Assembly (NCBI GenBank): GCA_016584495.1
Contig: WAID01000003.1
Span: 248,001-312,000, forward strand
Source: Celoporthe dispersa
Lineage: Eukaryota; Ascomycota; Sordariomycetes; Diaporthales; Cryphonectriaceae
DNA: 64,000 nt
Direction: 5' to 3'
Shown: in pieces, positions 58,944 through 64,000 of the stretch
Position numbering within the stretch: position 1 is the stretch's first letter
Layout of the letters: every line of letters starts with the position of its first letter
The notes under the pieces: generated by a model
The model's input: only the letters and a program-made list of their open reading frames with translations
Database searches by the model: none
Told to the model about the DNA's origin: nothing
Made by a program: the position numbers and the translations under genes

Positions 58944-60245
58944 GGAAGGGTTGGGGGGGGGGCTGGATGCAAAACCTGGTTGTAACTGAAGGCACGTCTT
59001 CACCGCTGGAAGAAACTATTTGAAGAGGATGGCAGGGCGTGGTTACACAAGTAACGAGGCTGACAGGCCCTGTTGTCGTCATCAACAGACCCGTCATAGG
59101 ATCTTTGCTACATCGAGGCCATGGGGCTCTTTCGTCTTTGGCCCGAGGGCCCGGACGTAGGAGCGTCTGTCCTGATTACCAATTGATAATAATAGTGTCC
59201 GTCACACACTTTTCTTGTCATAGTTTGTTGGACAAGAAGGCGCCTACTCTTTTGCATTGCCTCTCGAGTCTCGTCCCCGAACCAGCGATAAGAGTGGCTG
59301 GGTAGCCCGAGAGATAGACCTATACGCAGGGCAGAGGATCCGAGGGCTTTGCGAGGTGGGTGCTGGTGCTGATTTATCTGGGCAGTGAAGAAGCCAGCGC
59401 GGAGAGCTGTGTTGGCGTTCGAAGATAATAGATTCTCCCATCATCAGCTATAGAGGCATTAATAATAGTTTGACTTCGCGCTGACTCCTTCAGAGTAACT
59501 GGATGAGAGGTTATCACATGTCAATTATCTGTAATGGATTGGGAGCGGAAGAACAATATTCCCAATGTGTGTCATCCACACCTCGAGAACTACCAGAACG
59601 CACAAGATAGACTCCAATATATAATTGAACACTAATAGAGCCTGTCGGTGTACCGTTCAGTACATAGCATTATGCAACTCAATGTCTCACAGCAGATATA
59701 GAGTTCAGCTTGAAAGGCCTATCATATTGTAAGCTTTAGTAGATTGCTCTGATTCCAAACCTTTCAGAAGTTCTAGTGATGGTAGAATGGAATGGTATGA
59801 GAAGATAGTTTGAGACGGCTGATCGTAGAAAAACCAGGAGCAGTATCATTTACATGGTATATTTAATAAACGTCATTCGATGGGTCTCTATGTAATAATA
59901 CGTTATTGTTCAGAGAATCAAGCCTTGACCTTCATCAACGTGGAGATTCATTCGTTCTATAGGTGGAGGAAGATTGTCACGTACAAGTGAATATTTCCTA
60001 GATTCGTGATAGAAGATGATTGCTTTTCTAAAAAGGTATCAATTGACCCGTCACTTGAGTGTCTATATGGCCCTGTCCGTCTAGATATCCATTCTTTTTC
60101 TTGGCTATCCTCATATGAACGTAAAAAGAGATCACACAGGAGATCCTCAACCTCACTCGCTGACCCAGTAAGCTCAGTCTCTCCATTTCCTGTCCAAATC
60201 CTCAAAGACGATAATGTCATCTCCCCCCCCCCCCCGGCCACAACA

Positions 60246-63200
60246 TCAAGACTCGACGACCCCGAACCGCAGCCCGTCCAGCGCGTCCTCATACTTAGCC
60301 GGGTTATGATCCGTCAACATCGTCGCGCCGAAGCGGACCTCTCTAAATCGCGCCTCTACATCCCGGACGTACTTCAGAACGATCTTCCTCGCCGGGCGGC
60401 CGACGTACTTGCTGTGACCCTCTTGCTCCTTGTCGTCGGTGGTGTTGTTGTTGACCTTCCTAGCTGCAGCGTCCGGGGCGATGAATGCATCCCGCCGCAG
60501 GACCTTCTCCGTCTCGACTACAAAAACCTCACCCGGAGGCAGGAGTTTCTGGCTCATCATGCTGACACGCAGCGTCTTGAAAGCCGCAAATGCCCACTTC
60601 TCGTCTTCCTCAGTGGCGGCGCTGCTGCCGTCACCCTTCCCTCCTCCTCTGTTTCCGGTCCACTTGTCCATCAGACCGCCTTGCAGGGCTTCCCAGACGC
60701 GCTGCTTGATCTCCTGCTTTGCGTCTGCATTGTCGGTTTTGAATGCTAAGGCGACGGCCTGGAAGTCGTGAAGGACGCCGAGGGAGAGGTAGGGTACTAG
60801 GTCCTGCCCGTGGACCACGGAGGTGATGAGTCCGCGTGTGGCTCGGCGGAGGGAGGCGGACACCGTTGATGGCGGGCCGTAGGCGTAGACGTGGATGGGC
60901 CGGCCAGGGGGGAGAAAGATATCAGGAGATGATGCGAAGGATGAATTGGTGGGTGGGGGAGAGATCGACGGTGTGGCTCGTCGGATGTCACAAAAGAGGT
61001 ACCGCCGTCCACGGGCTCGGAGAGCATGATTCCTAGCAAGGCCGTCACAGCCCCTCCGAGGGAGTGTCCGGTGAGCACAAGTCCATAGTCGGGATTCTCT
61101 TCCAGCGCTGCTTTGATGGTGACTAGCACTCGACCGTCGCCGCCGTACAGCAGTCGCCTTGCGGAGGCATGCACTCCTTTATGCACCTTGTAGGTCTTGC
61201 CGCGCCAGATGAGGTCGTCGTAGTCGCATGTCATGTCCGCCAGGACATCCTCAAAACCCAACGTTCCACGGCAGGCTAGGACCACCGCCCTGGACTCGTC
61301 GTCAATGGAGATATAGTGCACCAGAGGCACTCCTGATTCTGTCGATCCTGTGGAGTCACTGCCCCCCTGGGCATCCACGAAGGATGCTAGCAGGACGGAC
61401 TGCGGTGAGGACTGGGTATGGTGTGCGAAGTATCGCACCTCATGGTGCGTACTGTCGAGTGCCTTTAGCATGGGTGGCATGGTCTTGGATATTCCGAGCA
61501 TCTTGAGGAAGTTAGAACCGTACGAGGCCGAGCTATACCGCATGTACCGGGTAATGTTACGCAGCAGATGGAAACGCGGAAATGTGACCTCTAGCGTCCC
61601 TGTACGACGAAGAGTTGTCAGGGCGTCTGCACTGGCAAGGGGGCTGGGCTCGACGTAGGGAACAAGGGACGTCTGAGAGTCGGTAGTCTTGAGGGTATAG
61701 ATGCTGGGAGAATAGCGGTGTGACACCACCTTCTGATGGTCTGAGGGGGATGGCAGCGGTTGCTTCATGTCTCTTTCGGGCCTCGGGTTGGTCGCAAGAC
61801 TGCGCGGGAAGGTAGGGGACACTGGTCTGTGGTTCTCCACGGACTGTATGGAAAACGTGTCTGTTTGAGAGACGAGCGAATCTCTTCGACGTTCGTGTAT
61901 CGATATGAAGCTAGCTCGCGAAGGGCTTCGCTGCGGCTGCGCCGAGTATTCAGCCAGAGCCCGGGTCGTAAGCGCCTTTCGAGGTACTGTTGCTTGTGCT
62001 GGCCGGGGCGTTCCCTTTGGTTGTGAAGGCGGTTCTCTGCCTGGAACAAGAGATGGGCCACGGCTAGGAACCGTCAGATGTTGTTTCGGGGCGGAGGAGT
62101 ATGGTTTCTTTTGACCGGTAGGGTTTCGCTCGGAAGGGTCCTTGGACGGCAGTTCAGCCTTGGAAGTTGCAGATACTCGAGAAGCCCCGGCGTTTCTGTC
62201 ATCTTTGGCCGTCGTGACGAAGCTGGCAGACCCTGTGCCCTTCTTCAAGACGTTGCGCAAGCCACCCTTCTTCTCGGTTGATGTCTTTGTAGAATGCGAC
62301 GGTTCCAGGCCGTCTTTGGTTGATTTCTTTGACGACGATGACGATGACGACGACAACAACTTCGACACTGATTGCATGGGCTGCTGCTTCTTTCGTGGTA
62401 GGTCGGTGCTGCTGGAGGATGCTGTCCGTGGGGATGCCGGCGCCCTGACCCGTTTTTGATTTGCCGAAGGTTCGGCGTCTCGCGTAGGAAGAAGGGTGGC
62501 CTGTCTCGATTGTTCAAGGTTATCTTTACGAGCCTGGACCGGAGAGACTCGACCCTGGTCAGTACGAACCACAGTAGGTGCTCGTCCAGATATCTCGGCT
62601 GTGGGTCTCCGGCGCAACGAGGAAGGGGACTTGGGAGGTGGAGGAGGAGGCCTGTCCTCCTCCTGATCGGTGTCAGGAACAGCTCTCTCATCTGTGGAAA
62701 GATCAGTGTCTGAATCATCAATCTGTTCCACGAAGCGAGGCATATCATGTTCCTCTCCGGGCCGAGACATCTCGGTGCTCCTCAAGCTGTTCTTGCCGAC
62801 CCGATAGACGACACGATACGCGGCCGGAGTATCGTCGGTGGAACCTTGAAGCATGTGGTCCGATGCAATAGACCAGCGCTGCCCCCCTTGCGAGGAGGAT
62901 GGCACCAGCCTCGTTTCCTCAACAAGCTCCACCCCCGGCGGCGGCGCTAGGCTGCTTGGCTGAGTGCCGGAGACGACGTCGACAGTGATTGTTTTCGTGG
63001 TCTTCGTCTCGGTAGTGATGGCCACCTTGGCCCCAGCAGGGAGCGCGTCCATGATCTGGCGCTTCAGCCGCGACTCCGGGAGAAGATCTTCGTCTTCGTC
63101 GGTGCTGTCATGGTCTGCCCCGTGCTGCTGTATCGTCTTGATGACCTTGTCGTTCGGACCACCCTCGCCTCGGGACCGTTGTTTCCCATCAGTGATCCTG

Positions 63201-63943
63201 TTGTAGTCGAAACTCTCTTCGTCGTTGAGGATGACCACATCCCACAGGATCTCTTCGACCTGCAGCCGCTGGTTCTCTTCCTCGATGAGTCTCCAGGCCC
63301 ACCTCTGGAAGTAGGCCATGCCGACCATGCCAACGATCAGGTCGAACACACCGACCTTTTCACCGGGTTGGCCCGTCGCCGGGTTGTTAAACTCGCGTCG
63401 GATCAAGGTGATGATGCTCGCGATGGCCCTGGAAGACTCGGTCGAGCCCAGGACAGAGTCCAGGTACGACAAGGTCAACTGAGATATGTCGGATATGGTG
63501 GACAGCGTGGTCCCAGTCAGGTGGAAGCCCGCTGTCGTCCAGAAGGCGACCTGGGACAGGGCGAGGTGGAGGCCCTCGAGGCTCCTCTCCATGACCGTCT
63601 CTGCGTCGGCCCTCTCCAGGTCCGAGTTGGACCGCAGGAAGGTCTCGTTGCCGGCGCGGTGCAGGATGCCCTCGAGTATGCCTCTCCCGAGCTCGAGGCT
63701 CGAGAGCGTGGTGGCTTTGGCGGCACCGAGGCCATATCCGCCTATGACGGTGCTGACACGAAGGGCCAGGCTTGCTGAGCGCGTCCACAGGCTGATGGCA
63801 GAAGCGACGGGAGTTGGGAGGAGGGTTCTGATGGGTGGAGGAGGCAAGAGCTGTTGCTGCTGCTGTGCCTCGAGGCCTGTCGGGGTCATCGTGGCGGTCT
63901 CGGCCGTCCTTTCTGGATCCTCATCGCCCTCAGCCTGTGTCAT
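60246..63943 (-). CDS. Class 3 lipase, sn1-specific diacylglycerol-lipase-like
   Basis: Large single-exon gene, about 1232 aa. The N-terminal 200 residues have hydrophobic and amphipathic segments. Residues of about 240-740 are disordered, rich in Ser, Pro, Thr, Arg and Lys, with a Ser run encoded around 62335-62362. The lipase domain follows: HYISIDDESRAVVLACRGT (oxyanion region), DMTCDYDDLIW, VHKGVHASARRLLYG, then the nucleophile elbow LTGHSLGGAVTALLG, then IHVYAYGPPS and SVVHGQDLVPYLSLG, which supplies the catalytic Asp and its surroundings. A one-base slip in the G6 run at 60907-60912 separates the elbow from the remainder. No intron with a sensible acceptor fits there. Animal relatives release 2-arachidonoylglycerol, but fungal substrates are less clear. 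Probably membrane-associated. Confidence 0.88.
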
Positions 63944-64000
63944 CTTGGCAGCAGGAGGAAGGGTGTCCAGGATGTGGATAGATGTCTCGACGTGATGCGC

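Larger units (their letters stand above)
48595..60245. other. Second gene desert (about 11.65 kb)
   Basis: No recognisable protein-coding or RNA gene. Many microsatellites and homopolymer tracts (for example 50420-50441, 50563-50622, 54224-54251, 57070-57108, 57480-57500, 57534-57553, 58924-58943). The last kilobase (59450-60000) is clearly AT-rich and is the 3' flank of the lipase gene. Confidence 0.6.

Noticed and set aside
31558..60245. A CRISPR array or prophage-like element among the repeats
   Set aside because: The repeats are microsatellites without spaced unique spacers, and the genome is eukaryotic.
60896..61010. An intron to explain the frame change in the lipase
   Set aside because: No usable AG acceptor lies just before the resumed GRPIHVYAYG block. 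A one-base slip in the G6 run is simpler.

Overview
The window looks like chromosomal DNA of a filamentous ascomycete (Pezizomycotina). Genes carry short introns of about 50-145 bp with GTAAGT/GTGAGT-type donors. They lie on both strands without operons, and the families are typical of such fungi: P450s, Zn2Cys6 regulators, a HET-domain protein, a QutD-like sugar permease, a flavocytochrome b2 and a class 3 lipase. I cannot fix the genus; a sordariomycete is a guess.

Layout. (1) 0.5-8.1 kb: a probable small secondary-metabolite cluster with two P450s, a UbiA-superfamily membrane enzyme and a Caps_synth-type glycosyltransferase. (2) 9.2-25.3 kb: a probable acid-sugar catabolic cluster. It holds a Zn2Cys6 regulator, a DapA-family aldolase fused to an aldo/keto reductase, an MFS sugar/acid permease, an intracellular BNR/Asp-box beta-propeller protein, a DenD-like NAD-dependent dehydrogenase, a DUF1537 acid-sugar kinase fused to a second aldo/keto reductase, and a flavocytochrome b2. 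(3) 25.4-27.1 kb: a HET-domain gene with a broken frame. (4) 30.4-31.6 kb: a four-exon SAM methyltransferase with a His-rich insertion. (5) 31.6-60.2 kb: nearly 29 kb with only one convincing gene, a Zn2Cys6 regulator at 47.3-48.6 kb, set among microsatellites and pyrimidine tracts. (6) 60.2-63.9 kb: a large class 3 (sn1-DAG-lipase-like) lipase.

The most interesting unit is (2). Two unrelated carbohydrate enzymes, a pyruvate-type aldolase and an acid-sugar kinase, each carry a C-terminal aldo/keto reductase. One reading is that the permease and propeller protein supply a uronate or aldonate, the dehydrogenase, kinase and aldolase process it, and the fused reductases trap aldehyde products such as glyceraldehyde. 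That pathway is inference; the domain content and fusions are read directly.

A technical caution: at least 14 places need a single-base change to keep a conserved protein in frame, and nearly all lie in short homopolymer runs. Extra and missing bases both occur, across seven genes. This looks more like assembly error than mass pseudogenisation. Gene models below are written as if those slips are artefacts, and each is flagged.
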